Shown one piece after another: positions 34,682-44,177 of a stretch of DNA of 64,000 nt (positions within the stretch are counted from its first letter, which is position 1; each line of letters opens with the position of its first letter). The position numbers and the translations under genes were made by a program. The notes under the pieces were generated by a model. That model ran no database searches and had not been told where the DNA came from. It worked only from the letters and a program-made list of their open reading frames with translations. The stretch is from Acidimicrobiia bacterium (GTDB lineage Bacteria; Actinomycetota; Acidimicrobiia; Spongiisociales; ZC4RG35): assembly GCA_013812505.1 (NCBI GenBank), contig JACCTH010000044.1, positions 60,010 to 124,009 on the forward strand. Direction: 5' to 3'.

Positions 34682-36613
34682 CTACGGCGCCGGCATCGTG
34701 AGGCTGACCGCCTCGCCGTCCACATTTCCGGTGACAGTTGCCACCGCGTGGTGGTCGTAGTCGTTCCAGGTCAGGGTGAGTCGTCCAGTCGCCGCCCCGC
34801 TGAAGTTCACCTCGGCCTTGATCTCGCCGGTGAAGCGGTTCCAGTCCACCCCTCCACTCACCCTGAGATCGATCACGTAAACAAGGCCGGACAATCTGAA
34901 CCGGACGATTTCGAGCCCAGTGGAGGTAAACGTCCCCCCGCGTAGCCCAACTCCGTCGTAACCCAACGCGTTCATCCAGCGAGGAAAGATGTCCCCAACG
35001 GTGTCGGCAACCGCCCGCGCGACCTGGCCCCCGTGAACCGAACCCCCGGATGCGGGCGCGACGTCGGCGAGCTGGGTCGGGAACGACTCGACGGTTCGTA
35101 CCTCTTGGTAGGTGGTGGCGGCACAACTCACATCGCCAGGGTCGCCACCGGTCGCCACGAACCTGACTGCGATCCCAGACGTGCAGCCGTGATAGTCACC
35201 CAGGGCAACGACGTGTCCAAGGTTGGGAACCTCGACGTAGGTCGAGTTCGGGAAGTGAGCTGCTGCTTGCATCGAAGCCTCCGGCGAGGTGATCGAGTCG
35301 AGGTCGCCAACCATGACCAACACTGGTACGTCGGGATAGGTATGAGGCTCGGGCAGTGGCGGCACCCAGAGATCCGGGGCGGGCCAGGGCAGGCAGAAGT
35401 CACCGTCGAACCAATCGGAGGCGATCCACTCGTCAACCGTGAAGGGATAGAACGCGTCAGGGTCCGAGGCCTTCAGTGCGTCGACCGCCGCGAGGAACTG
35501 CGCCTCCCGCTCAGGCCGGGGGACAAAGATGTCCCAGAGCTGGGGGTAATCGTTGCAGGCCACCGCCACGTAGGCGCCTTCGGAGAATTCCTCGATGGGG
35601 CCGGCGTCGCCCCACCAAGTTTGCTCGGCCATGATCCTCAACAAAGGTGCGGGGTCGGCGTTGTCAAGCCACGCCTGCCCTGCGCCATCGAGCTCGCGAT
35701 ACACGGTGTGACCGTAGGTCGCCACGCCCATCAGGAAACCAAGACCGGGCACGTCGACGGTTACGTTGCGAAGCACGCCGTCGGCGTCGCGCGCCTGCCC
35801 AGTCAGGGGCTCGATCGCGAGGGCGTCGGCCAGCTTGCGCAGCCGTTCGATCGGATCGCCTCCGAGAGCTGAGCATTGCACGTCACGGGCACACACTGCT
35901 TGAAAAGCGTCCACCATCGCCCGGTTGATGTCTCGGTACCACGGGTCGAGACCCTCGACCGGATACGCGGCATCAAGGGTGACGGTGCGAACCCGATCGG
36001 GGTGCCGGACTGCAAACGTCTGGGCGAAGAAGGTGCCGTACGAATCGCCATAGAGATCGATGCGATCGATCGACAAGTAGTCGAGAACCGCGGCCATGTC
36101 GTCGGCGGCGAAGGCCGTGCCGTAGACATCGCTGGTCGAACCGAGTTTCTCACCGCATTCCTCGAGCGCTTCTGCGTAGTCGCCTTGATAGGACTGGAGC
36201 TGGCGGCACCCGATCGGGTCGGAAAGCCCGGTTCCGCGATTGTCGACGATCAGGACATCGCGGGTGTCACGGAGCGGCTCATAGAGATCGAGGTACCAAT
36301 CGGCGCTGGCCGTGGACGCATAGCCGGGCCCTCCCTCAACCGCGACGATGGTCCCCTCCGACGATCCCGACCGGGCGGGATAGAGATGAAACCCGATCTC
36401 GATCGTGCCCGCCGCGGGATCTGAGGGATCGAGCGGGCGGATGATCGAGCCGCACAGCACCTGCCGCATACCGGGGCAGGGTCTTACGCCTTCCGCGACC
36501 GGGACCGATGCCGCCGCCGAAGGTGCCGCCAAAGAGGCGAGTGAGATCAGGATGACAGTGACCAACGAAGCCCAGCGCCGCAAGGCCGGCACGCTACCAG
36601 TCCGGGGCGCCAT
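34682..36613 (-). CDS. Secreted alpha/beta hydrolase (S33/TAP-like)
   Basis: 643 residues from the ATG at 36613. A signal peptide covers about 1-36 (LVTVILISLASLAAPSAAAS). The catalytic domain resembles tripeptidyl aminopeptidases: EGGPGYAS, then DNRGTGLSDPIGC, nucleophile Ser191 in LYGDSYGTFFAQTFAV, Asp in MVGDLDSITSP and His in VPNLGHVVALGDYHGC. After about residue 500 comes an extra region of roughly 140 residues rich in beta-strand (LSGLVYVIDLRVSGGVDWNR), unusual for the family and of unknown role. Only 12 bp separate it from the divergent ABC exporter. Confidence 0.85.
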   Translation of the reverse strand: MAPRTGSVPALRRWASLVTVILISLASLAAPSAAASVPVAEGVRPCPGMRQVLCGSIIRPLDPSDPAAGTIEIGFHLYPARSGSSEGTIVAVEGGPGYASTASADWYLDLYEPLRDTRDVLIVDNRGTGLSDPIGCRQLQSYQGDYAEALEECGEKLGSTSDVYGTAFAADDMAAVLDYLSIDRIDLYGDSYGTFFAQTFAVRHPDRVRTVTLDAAYPVEGLDPWYRDINRAMVDAFQAVCARDVQCSALGGDPIERLRKLADALAIEPLTGQARDADGVLRNVTVDVPGLGFLMGVATYGHTVYRELDGAGQAWLDNADPAPLLRIMAEQTWWGDAGPIEEFSEGAYVAVACNDYPQLWDIFVPRPEREAQFLAAVDALKASDPDAFYPFTVDEWIASDWFDGDFCLPWPAPDLWVPPLPEPHTYPDVPVLVMVGDLDSITSPEASMQAAAHFPNSTYVEVPNLGHVVALGDYHGCTSGIAVRFVATGGDPGDVSCAATTYQEVRTVESFPTQLADVAPASGGSVHGGQVARAVADTVGDIFPRWMNALGYDGVGLRGGTFTSTGLEIVRFRLSGLVYVIDLRVSGGVDWNRFTGEIKAEVNFSGAATGRLTLTWNDYDHHAVATVTGNVDGEAVSLTMPAP

Positions 36614-36625
36614 AACCTTGGCCTG

Positions 36626-38467
36626 GTGACGGACACCTTCGACCAGCCAGTCACGATCTATGACCTGCAGGGGCGCGAGGACGCAAAGATCAACCTGCGT
36701 CGAATGCCCAACCTGGTGCGTCGCGCTTCTCAGCTGGTGCTCGCCGCCGGGAAGCGAGAGTTCATCATCTCTACCTCGTTGCAAATCGTGTCGGCTCTGG
36801 CGATTGGTGTCCAACTGATTGTTGGACGGGGTGCCCTGCAGGAGCTTTTCGAGGCTGAGCGCTCAGGAGCGGGATTGAGCGCGGTCGCTCCGTGGGCGCT
36901 GGGTCTCGCCGCGCTCACCGCTCTCTCTTTGTTCGCTTCAACCATCCAGCGCGAGCAGCAACAGATCCTGGGCGAGCTGGTGAGCCGGCACATGCACGGC
37001 CGGGCGCTCGAGATTGCCGCCAAGGTCGAGCTGGCCGCCTTCGAGCACCCCGACTTTCACAACCGGCTGCAAAGAGTCCAGAGCGGCTCCCAGCAGCCAC
37101 TCAACATGGTCTATGGAGTCAGCGGTCTCATCTCGGCCCTGGTCGGCGTGATCGGGGTATCGGTGGCGTTGATCGCGATCGAGCCGCTCGTGATCCCACT
37201 GGTCTTGACGGTCCTTCTACCGGCGTGGCTCGCGGCTTCGCGCCGTAGCTCGGCGTTCTGGCATTTCTTCTGGCGGATGACTCCCTCCGACCGCGAACGG
37301 AACTACGTGGGCAAGCTGCTGAGCGGCCGGGACGAGGCCAAAGAGGTCCGCGCCTTCGGCTTGGGGCGTCTCTTGCTCGATCGTTGGAACCACCTCTTCG
37401 ATCACCGCCTTCAGGAGTTGCGGACGGTTGCTCGCAAGCAACTGCTTTTCACTCTTCTGTCCACGGCGGTCATCGGAGTGTTGTTGGGCGGGATCATCCT
37501 GCTCGTCGCTTTCCTCGCCTCCAGCGGACGAGTCACCCTCGCCGAGGCCGGAGTTGCCATCGCCGGGATTGCAGTGGTTGGGTCGAGGCTCGCCGGTGCT
37601 GGATGGTCGGTCAGCACCCTCTCGGAGGCGGGCTTCTACATCGATGACTTCAATGTCTTCCTAAGCATGGGCAGCGAAGTATCCCCAGCTACCGAGCCCA
37701 CCCCGAGAAGCTTCAACCAGATCACAGCGACCGATGTCACTTTCACCTATCCGAGCGCCAGCGAGCCCGCCTTGATCGGAGTCTCGCTCCACATTGACCG
37801 CGGTGAGGTGGTGGCGCTGGTTGGCGAGAACGGCTCAGGGAAGTCGACTTTGGCCAAGCTGCTCGCCGGCCTCTACCAACCCGATTCCGGAACCGTGGCT
37901 TGGGATGGGATCGACATCGCAAGTGTTGAACAACCCGACTTCAGCCGGCAGGTGGCGATCATCTTTCAGGATTTCTTGCGTTATCACCTTTCCGCCTCTG
38001 ACAACATCGGTCTCGGTCGACACGAGGCCGCCGATGATCGGCAAGCGATCAGCGACGCTGCTAGCCAAGCCGGCGCTGAAGGCTTCATCGAAAAGCTGCC
38101 CAAGGGATACGAAACCTTGCTCGGACCCGAGTTCCTCGGTGGTGTTGATCTTTCGGTGGGGCAATGGCAGCGGATGGCCCTGGCCCGAGCCTTCTTTCGT
38201 AACGCCCCTTTGGTCATCTTGGACGAACCGACCGCCGCTCTCGATGCCCGCGCCGAGCATGAGCTTTTCGAGAAGATCCGCAGCCTGCTGGAGGGCCGGA
38301 CGGTGCTGCTCATCTCGCATCGCTTCTCCTCAGTCCGCACCGCCGACCGGATCTACGTCTTACATGAGGGCCGCGTGGTCGAGGATGGCACCCACCACGA
38401 CCTCCTTGCCGCGAACGGCCGCTACGCCGAGATGTTCAACCTGCAGGCGGCGGCCTACCTCACCTAG
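36626..38467 (+). CDS. ABC exporter, fused membrane and ATPase domains
   Basis: 613 residues from a GTG at 36626. The N-terminal membrane domain (about 40-340) has five or six helices. The ATPase has Walker A LVGENGSGKSTLAKLLAGL, a Q-loop at IIFQDFLRYHLSASDNIGLG, the signature LSVGQWQRMALARA (Val for the usual Gly), Walker B LVILDEPTAALDA and the switch His in LISHRFSSVRTADRI. The D-F-L-R-Y Q-loop form is like that of lantibiotic and peptide exporters. Being alone, it probably works as a homodimer; substrate unknown. Confidence 0.88.
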   Translation: MTDTFDQPVTIYDLQGREDAKINLRRMPNLVRRASQLVLAAGKREFIISTSLQIVSALAIGVQLIVGRGALQELFEAERSGAGLSAVAPWALGLAALTALSLFASTIQREQQQILGELVSRHMHGRALEIAAKVELAAFEHPDFHNRLQRVQSGSQQPLNMVYGVSGLISALVGVIGVSVALIAIEPLVIPLVLTVLLPAWLAASRRSSAFWHFFWRMTPSDRERNYVGKLLSGRDEAKEVRAFGLGRLLLDRWNHLFDHRLQELRTVARKQLLFTLLSTAVIGVLLGGIILLVAFLASSGRVTLAEAGVAIAGIAVVGSRLAGAGWSVSTLSEAGFYIDDFNVFLSMGSEVSPATEPTPRSFNQITATDVTFTYPSASEPALIGVSLHIDRGEVVALVGENGSGKSTLAKLLAGLYQPDSGTVAWDGIDIASVEQPDFSRQVAIIFQDFLRYHLSASDNIGLGRHEAADDRQAISDAASQAGAEGFIEKLPKGYETLLGPEFLGGVDLSVGQWQRMALARAFFRNAPLVILDEPTAALDARAEHELFEKIRSLLEGRTVLLISHRFSSVRTADRIYVLHEGRVVEDGTHHDLLAANGRYAEMFNLQAAAYLT

Positions 38468-38517
38468 AGACGTTTTTATCAGCTAGCCGCGTAGAACGCG
38501 AAGGGCGGAAGTAGAGC

Positions 38518-38547
38518 TTTCAATCGCGTCCATCACGCCGATATACT
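38518..38547 (+). promoter_or_regulatory. Probable promoter of the ilv operon
   Basis: A TATACT -10 box lies at 38542-38547, with a weak TTTCAA -35 box at 38518-38523 and an 18-bp spacer. The start point would fall near 38552, at the ATG of the leader peptide, so the leader may be translated without a 5' untranslated region. Confidence 0.55.
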
Positions 38548-38551
38548 CAGC

Positions 38552-38587
38552 ATGGCAATGACGTTCTCGATTCTCGTACTTCCTTAG
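38552..38587 (+). CDS. ilv attenuation leader peptide
   Basis: An 11-codon frame, MAMTFSILVLP then TAG. Four consecutive codons, ATT CTC GTA CTT, encode Ile-Leu-Val-Leu, the three end products of the pathway encoded downstream. It ends at the first base of a 10-bp hairpin and is followed by a terminator and ilvB. This is the standard arrangement of a ribosome-mediated attenuator: ribosomes stall at these codons when branched-chain aminoacyl-tRNA is scarce. No Shine-Dalgarno is seen; the probable promoter suggests leaderless translation. Confidence 0.75.
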   Translation: MAMTFSILVLP

Positions 38588-38646
38588 CGCACACGCCTCA
38601 ACCCCCGCGTGTGCGCCCATGTGACCCTCCCCCACGGGAGGGTTTT
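38587..38646 (+). promoter_or_regulatory. ilv attenuator: pause hairpin and terminator
   Basis: GCGCACACGC (38587-38596) pairs perfectly with GCGTGTGCGC (38607-38616). A terminator follows: CCCTCCC (38625-38631) with GGGAGGG (38636-38642), then TTTT. CCCCCGCGTG (38602-38611) could instead pair, imperfectly, with CACGGGAGGG (38633-38642), giving an antiterminator. A ribosome stalled at the Ile-Leu-Val-Leu codons would cover the first arm and favour that alternative. Confidence 0.75.
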
Positions 38647-38678
38647 CCATTACCGCAACCAACCCAAAGAGGAAAACC

Positions 38679-40403
38679 ATGACCAAGATGACCGGAGCTC
38701 AGGCACTAATTGCCTCACTCGAGCACGAGGGCGTCGACGTCATGTTTGGCGTCCCCGGCGGCGCCATTCTCCCCGCCTACGACCCGCTTCTCGACTCCCC
38801 CATCCGCCACGTCCTCGCCCGGCATGAACAGGGAGCGGGGCACATGGCGGAGGGCTATGCCTGGGCGACGGGGCGGGTCGGAGTGTGCATGGCCACCTCG
38901 GGTCCGGGCGCGACCAACCTGGTGACCCCGCTTGCCGATGCATTGATGGACTCGGTGCCGATTGTGGCGATCACTGGCCAGGTGCCGACCTCGGCCGTCG
39001 GCAACGACGCGTTCCAAGAGGCATACACCACCGGGATCACCATGCCGGCCACCAAGCACAATTACTTCGTCACCGATCCCGGCGAGATCACGGAGATCAT
39101 CCATGAAGCGTTCCATATCGCTTCCACCGGCAGGCCGGGTCCGGTCTTGGTCGACATCCCCAAGGACATCCTCAACCAATCGACGACGTGGCATCCGCCC
39201 CATGATCTCGCCCTGCCCGGCTACAAGCCCACCGTCGACGGCCACCCGCGCCGAGTCAAGGAAGCCGTCGAGCTGATCCACGACGCCAAGCGGCCGGTGC
39301 TCTACGTGGGTGGTGGGGTGATCAAGGCGAACGGCGCGAGCGCGTTGCGCAGGCTGGCCGAGGCCACCGGCATCCCGGTGACGACCACGCTGATGGGTCG
39401 CGGAGCCTTTCCGGATTCCCATCCCCTGGCGATGGGAATGCCGGGCATGCACGGCACCTATACCGCGATAACTGCGATCCAAAAAGCCGACCTTCTCATC
39501 GCGGTAGGAGTGCGCTTCGATGATCGGGTCACCGGCAATCCGAAGTTCTTCGCCCCCCATGCCAAAGTCATCCACATCGACGTCGACCCCGCCGAAATTG
39601 GCAAAGTGCGGGCGGCCGACATACCCATCGTGGGCGACGCCGGCCGGGTGCTCGAGCAACTGCTGGCTGCCTGGGGCGACCGCGAGGCGCCGGATCTGCG
39701 GGCGTGGACCGAAACCATCAACCGATGGAAATCCGAGTACCCGTTGCGATACGAGCAAACTCCTGATGGCCCGATCAAGCCCCAGTTCGTGGTCGAAGAG
39801 CTCTATCGGTTGACGGATGGCGACGCCACCATCGTGGCCGGGGTCGGCCAGCACCAGATGTGGGCCAGCCAGTACTGGAAATTCGAAGATCCGCGTCGAT
39901 GGATCAACTCGGGAGGACTCGGGACAATGGGCTTTGCCGTCCCGGCTGCGATCGGAGCCAAGGCGGGAACCCCGGATGAGCTGGTGTTCGCGCTCGATGG
40001 CGACGGCTGCTTCCAGATGACCTTTAACGAGCTCATCACCGCGTCGACCGAGAAGATCCCGATGAAAGTGGCGGTCTTCAACAACGGGGTCCACGGCATG
40101 GTCACCCAATGGCAACGGCTGTTTTACAACAGCCGGTTCTCGGCGACCTACTTGGGCGATGGGATCGACTATCCCAAGCTGGCCGAATCGCTGGGCTGCG
40201 TCGGTCTCAAAGCCGAGAATCCCGACGAGCTCGGACCGGCTTTGGAAAAAGCGCTGGCTATCGATGACCGACCGGTGGTGGTCGAAGTGGTGGTAGATCG
40301 AGAGGAGATGGTTTTCCCGATGGTCCCCGCCGGGGGCTCGAATGACGAGGTAATTCTCGGACCGACCGAGAAGGTTATCTCACCGGCAAGCGACTTGCCG
40401 TGA
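38679..40403 (+). CDS. ilvB: Acetolactate synthase, large subunit
   Basis: 574 residues, ATG with AGAGGA upstream. Thiamine-diphosphate enzyme for the first common step of valine, leucine and isoleucine synthesis. Glu50 in VLARHEQGAGHMAEGYAWAT activates the cofactor; the diphosphate/Mg motif is LDGDGCFQMTFNELITASTE followed by NN. AVGVRFDDRVTGNP is the FAD-binding region. Length is normal. Its GTGA overlap with ilvN makes the two subunits coupled. Confidence 0.96.
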   Translation: MTKMTGAQALIASLEHEGVDVMFGVPGGAILPAYDPLLDSPIRHVLARHEQGAGHMAEGYAWATGRVGVCMATSGPGATNLVTPLADALMDSVPIVAITGQVPTSAVGNDAFQEAYTTGITMPATKHNYFVTDPGEITEIIHEAFHIASTGRPGPVLVDIPKDILNQSTTWHPPHDLALPGYKPTVDGHPRRVKEAVELIHDAKRPVLYVGGGVIKANGASALRRLAEATGIPVTTTLMGRGAFPDSHPLAMGMPGMHGTYTAITAIQKADLLIAVGVRFDDRVTGNPKFFAPHAKVIHIDVDPAEIGKVRAADIPIVGDAGRVLEQLLAAWGDREAPDLRAWTETINRWKSEYPLRYEQTPDGPIKPQFVVEELYRLTDGDATIVAGVGQHQMWASQYWKFEDPRRWINSGGLGTMGFAVPAAIGAKAGTPDELVFALDGDGCFQMTFNELITASTEKIPMKVAVFNNGVHGMVTQWQRLFYNSRFSATYLGDGIDYPKLAESLGCVGLKAENPDELGPALEKALAIDDRPVVVEVVVDREEMVFPMVPAGGSNDEVILGPTEKVISPASDLP

Positions 40404-40906
40404 ATCACACACTGTCGGTCGTCGTCGAAGACAAGCCAGGGGTGCTGGCGCGGGTGTCCTCTCTCCTCGCCCGGAGAGGGTTCAACATTCACTCGCTGGC
40501 AGTCGGGCCTTCGCACGAGGACGGGATGTCACGCATGACGGTGGTGGTCGAGGCGCCCGACGTCGAGCAGGTCAAGAAGCAGCTTCACAAGCTGATCAAC
40601 GTCGTTCGGATCTCCGAGTTCGATCCGAGCACCGTGATCGAACGGGAGATCATGCTGGTCCGCGTCTCCGGGGGGCCTGGCAAGCGAGGCGAGATTCTCG
40701 AGATCGCCTCGATCTTCGATGCGATCGCGGTTGACGTCGGCCACAACTCGATCACGTTCCAAATCGCCGGCGATCCGCGCAAGGTGAACGACTTCCTCGA
40801 GCTGGTCCGTCCCTACGGTCTGGTGGAGCTCGTCAAGTCGGGACGGGTGGCGCTTTCGCGAGAGCTCAAAGGCAAGCCTTCGGCCCGGTTGCGGGCTGTC
40901 AACTGA
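40400..40906 (+). CDS. ilvN: Acetolactate synthase, regulatory subunit
   Basis: 168 residues from a GTG overlapping the ilvB stop. The N-terminal ACT domain is [20 protein letters not shown] followed by [12 protein letters not shown], which binds valine for feedback inhibition. The C-terminal half with [20 protein letters not shown] is the ALS_ss_C domain that activates the catalytic subunit. Confidence 0.95.
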   Translation: MNHTLSVVVEDKPGVLARVSSLLARRGFNIHSLAVGPSHEDGMSRMTVVVEAPDVEQVKKQLHKLINVVRISEFDPSTVIEREIMLVRVSGGPGKRGEILEIASIFDAIAVDVGHNSITFQIAGDPRKVNDFLELVRPYGLVELVKSGRVALSRELKGKPSARLRAVN

Positions 40907-40919
40907 TAAGGAGAACCGA

Positions 40920-41924
40920 TTGGGAAAGATCCTTTACGACGCGGACGCCGACCCCGCTTTGATCAAGGGGCGGAAGGTGGCCGTGATCGGCTACGGCAGC
41001 CAGGGGCACGCTCACGCGCTCAACCTTTCCGAGTCCGGGGTCGACGTTGTCGTCGGCCTGCGACCGAGCTCGTCCTCCGCAGCGAAAGCGGGAGAAGCGG
41101 GTCTCAAGGTGATGTCGCCGGCTGAGGCGACGGAGTGGGCCGACGTGGTGATGATGCTCGTTCCCGATCAGCACATGGGCGACCTCTATCGCGACGAGAT
41201 CGCACCCCATCTAGAGCCGAACGACGCTCTCATGTTTGCTCACGGTTTCAACATCCATTACGGCGCGGTGGTGCCGCCTGAAGATATTGACGTGCTCATG
41301 GTGGCGCCAAAAGGGCCGGGCCACCTCGTCCGCCGGACCTATACGGAGGGCTCCGGCGTGCCCTGTCTCCTCGCTGTGCACCAAGACACCACCGGCACCG
41401 CCCACAACCTCGGCCTTTCCTATGCCGCCGCCCTCGGTGGCGCCCGCGCCGGGGTGCTCGAAACCACCTTCAAGGAGGAGACTGAGACCGACCTTTTTGG
41501 CGAGCAGGTCATCCTCTGCGGCGGTGTTTCGGCTCTGATCAAGAACGCTTATGAGACCTTGGTCGAGGCTGGCTACCAGCCGGAGTCGGCGTATTTCGAG
41601 ACGCTGCACGAGCTCAAGCTCATCGTCGATCTGCTCTATGAGGGCGGTCTCTCGTGGATGCGCTACTCGGTCTCCGACACGGCCGAGTATGGCGACTACA
41701 CCCGGGGCGGTCGCATCGTCACCGAGGAGACGAAAGTCGAGATGAAAAAGGTGCTTACCGAGATCCAGTCGGGGGCGTTTGCCAACGAGTGGCTGGCGCA
41801 GGCGCGCGAGGGAGCGCCTTTCCTGCTCGAGCAGCGCCAGGCCAACCGCAATCATCCAATCGAGAAGGTGGGACGCGAGCTGCGTGCACTGATGCCGTTC
41901 TTGACTCCGAAAGAAGCACCATGA
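40920..41924 (+). CDS. ilvC: Ketol-acid reductoisomerase
   Basis: 334 residues from a TTG at 40920 with AAGGAGA eight bases upstream; no ATG/GTG fits. Class I enzyme. The NADPH motif is [20 protein letters not shown] with the SSSS loop near residue 50 that usually indicates NADPH. Mg ligands are in [19 protein letters not shown], and ISDT-type active residues lie in [16 protein letters not shown]. The stop overlaps leuA (ATGA). Confidence 0.95.
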   Translation: MGKILYDADADPALIKGRKVAVIGYGSQGHAHALNLSESGVDVVVGLRPSSSSAAKAGEAGLKVMSPAEATEWADVVMMLVPDQHMGDLYRDEIAPHLEPNDALMFAHGFNIHYGAVVPPEDIDVLMVAPKGPGHLVRRTYTEGSGVPCLLAVHQDTTGTAHNLGLSYAAALGGARAGVLETTFKEETETDLFGEQVILCGGVSALIKNAYETLVEAGYQPESAYFETLHELKLIVDLLYEGGLSWMRYSVSDTAEYGDYTRGGRIVTEETKVEMKKVLTEIQSGAFANEWLAQAREGAPFLLEQRQANRNHPIEKVGRELRALMPFLTPKEAP

Positions 41925-43423
41925 ACGATCGCCTGGTCATCTTCGACACCACGCTGCGCGACGGCGAGCAGGCCCCCGGGATTGCCCTCACGCCCGAGGA
42001 GAAAGTCACCATCGCCCATCAACTGGCCCGCCTGCGCGTCGACATTCTCGAAGCCGGGTTTGCTGCCAGCTCCCCCGGTGACTTCGAAGCGGTGTCCCGC
42101 ATCGCCCGTGAGGTCAAGGGGCCAGTAATTACCTCGCTCGCTCGGGCTCATCCCGACGACATCGACCGCGCGTTCGACGCGCTGAAAGATGCCGAGCGTT
42201 ACCGCATTCACGTCTTCATGTCGACCTCGCCGATCCATATGGAGAAGATGCTCCGGCTGACTCCCGACGAAGTCTTCCGGGCGAGCGTCGAAGGAGTCCG
42301 TCGCGCAAAGAAGTACACCGACGACGTCGAGTTCTCTCCCCAAGATGCGACTCGCTCCGACCCCGACTTCATGATCTCGGTCTGTCGGGCGGCAGTCGAA
42401 GCGGGAGCGACGACCATCAACATTCCCGACACAGTTGGCTTCGCCACTCCCCGCGACTTCGTCGACCTCCTCGAACGTGTCTTCCACGAAGTAAAAGGCG
42501 AGCGAGATGATGTGGTCATGTCGGTCCATTGCCACAACGACCTGGGTCTCGCGGTCGCCAACTCGCTCTCCTCGATCGCAGCCGGCGCCAGACAGATCGA
42601 AGGCGCGATCAATGGCATCGGGGAGCGGGCCGGAAACACCTCGATCGAGGAAGTGGTTATGGCGGTCAAGACCCGGCAGGACGCCTACGGGGTTGAGCTC
42701 TCGGTCGACACGACCCAGCTCTATGAAACCTCCCGGCTCGTCTCCCGCCTTACCGGCTATCCGGTGCAGTTCAACAAAGCGGTGGTCGGACGGAATGCTT
42801 TTGCCCACGAATCCGGCATCCATCAACACGGGGTGCTGCGCGACAAAGAGACCTACGAGATCATGGACGCCGCCGATGTTGGCCAGGAGGCCGCTCAGAT
42901 CGTGCTCGGAAAGCACTCGGGCCGGGCCGGTTTCGCCGACGCGCTCGACAAAATGGGAATCGTTCTTGATGAAGAGTCCTTTGCTCGCGCTTTTAGCCGT
43001 TTCAAACAACTGGCCGATCGCAAGGTGCAAATCGGCGAAGACGAGGTGAGAGCGATCGTCGAAGATCAGTTCGGACCGGCGACCGCGAAGATCCGGCTGA
43101 TCGGCCTCCATGTTGCCGGCGGCAACGAGGTCACACCGACAGCGACCGTCCGGGTCGAAAAGGATGGAACCGAGCAGGTCTTTTCCGGCCAGGGAGACGG
43201 GATGGTCCACGCCACTTTTGCGGCTTTGCGGCTCGCGTTCGGGATCGATCCCAAGCTGATCGACTACCGGGTCGTGCCGGTGACCTCCGGCGCCGACGCC
43301 CTGGCCGAGGTCAGCGTCGTCGTCCAAGTCGGCGAACGGACGTTTGCGGGCCATTCCATCAATACCGACGTAGTCGAGGGTTCGGCCGAGGCGTTTGCCA
43401 ACGCACTCAACAAGTCCAGCTAA
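41921..43423 (+). CDS. leuA: 2-isopropylmalate synthase
   Basis: 500 residues from the ATG overlapping the ilvC stop. First step of leucine synthesis. [20 protein letters not shown] is the catalytic start, [15 protein letters not shown] holds the metal His pair, and [20 protein letters not shown] is the family signature. The C-terminal LeuA dimer domain (from about 370, with [18 protein letters not shown]) provides leucine feedback. [10 protein letters not shown] separates it from citramalate synthases less clearly, but the overall form fits LeuA. Last gene of the operon; a palindromic repeat follows its stop. Confidence 0.93.
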   Translation: MNDRLVIFDTTLRDGEQAPGIALTPEEKVTIAHQLARLRVDILEAGFAASSPGDFEAVSRIAREVKGPVITSLARAHPDDIDRAFDALKDAERYRIHVFMSTSPIHMEKMLRLTPDEVFRASVEGVRRAKKYTDDVEFSPQDATRSDPDFMISVCRAAVEAGATTINIPDTVGFATPRDFVDLLERVFHEVKGERDDVVMSVHCHNDLGLAVANSLSSIAAGARQIEGAINGIGERAGNTSIEEVVMAVKTRQDAYGVELSVDTTQLYETSRLVSRLTGYPVQFNKAVVGRNAFAHESGIHQHGVLRDKETYEIMDAADVGQEAAQIVLGKHSGRAGFADALDKMGIVLDEESFARAFSRFKQLADRKVQIGEDEVRAIVEDQFGPATAKIRLIGLHVAGGNEVTPTATVRVEKDGTEQVFSGQGDGMVHATFAALRLAFGIDPKLIDYRVVPVTSGADALAEVSVVVQVGERTFAGHSINTDVVEGSAEAFANALNKSS

Positions 43424-43424
43424 C

Positions 43425-43490
43425 TTCATTCTTGCGTAAACCCCGCCCAAGTTGATCAATTTGGGGGGCGCAGATCTACGCAAGAATGAA
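43425..43490. repeat. TTCyTGCGTAA palindrome, copy 2
   Basis: TTCATTCTTGCGTA (43425-43438) and TACGCAAGAATGAA (43477-43490) are perfect 14-bp inverted repeats. The interior has ACCCCGCCCAAGTTGATCAA then TTTGGGGGGCGCAGA, itself close to a palindrome and nearly the same as in the copy at 46763. It starts one base after the leuA stop and could end the ilv operon transcript. Confidence 0.85.
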
Positions 43491-43508
43491 ATGAAGGAGT
43501 TCCCTGAA

Positions 43509-44147
43509 ATGCACTTTCGCCGAAGTCTCTTATTGATGATCGTGGCCGTTCTGTCGATTGCCTGTGCGAGCGGGTCCGCTGACACAACGGCTAGCACGAC
43601 CAGTGTGGCGGTCGACACCCAAGACACGACCGATTCCGGATCGGTGGGAAGCTTTTCCGACATGCCCCAGGAGTGTCTCGACGCCTTCGACGACTTCCTT
43701 CGGGAGATCGAGCCATTAGTGGCCGACATTGACTTCGTGAACTCGACTACGGCCGAACTCGAAACTATGCAGGTGGAGTTGGACGCTGCTTCCGCATCCC
43801 TCGACGAGGAGACGGCGAGCTGCCCGGAGCTCGACATGGACACCGAGGAGAGCTTCGCGGCGATGATCGATTACGCGCGGAATGTCGCCCCGGGGACCGT
43901 TCCCTATCTTGAATACGCCATGTCCTTTTTGAGAGAAATGCCAACTGCCGGCACCGGCGATTGCGAAACTGATATCGACTCGTTTATGGAATTTGTCAAT
44001 TCCGGCACGCCGATGAACGATCTCACCCTCAGTGAGGTGCAGACGGTCAGCGGGCTCCTCGCATCGATTTCCGCGTCATGCTCGGCCGAGCGCTACACCG
44101 AGGTCGTCGCCGACCCGGCCGTTTCGGAGTTCCTTGCCGGCACCTAG
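43509..44147 (+). CDS. Lipoprotein of unknown function
   Basis: 212 residues from the ATG at 43509, chosen for AAGGAG nine bases upstream. Signal MHFRRSLLLMIVAVLSIACA is followed by a lipobox-like SIAC with Cys about residue 19, then a Ser/Thr/Asp-rich linker. The mature part is acidic and helical, with four or five further Cys (PQECLDAF, TASCPELD, GDCETD, SASCSAER) that could form disulfides outside the cell. No family recognised. The CBS-domain protein gene follows after 30 bases. Confidence 0.75.
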   Translation: MHFRRSLLLMIVAVLSIACASGSADTTASTTSVAVDTQDTTDSGSVGSFSDMPQECLDAFDDFLREIEPLVADIDFVNSTTAELETMQVELDAASASLDEETASCPELDMDTEESFAAMIDYARNVAPGTVPYLEYAMSFLREMPTAGTGDCETDIDSFMEFVNSGTPMNDLTLSEVQTVSGLLASISASCSAERYTEVVADPAVSEFLAGT

Positions 44148-44177
44148 CCCGGGCTGACACCGGATAAGGAGGGCTCC

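Noticed and set aside
38715..40115. Long open frame (466 codons) on the minus strand
   Set aside because: Antisense to ilvB, which is certain.
41852..43843. Long open frame (663 codons) on the minus strand
   Set aside because: Antisense to leuA; a high-GC third-position artefact with no recognisable motif.
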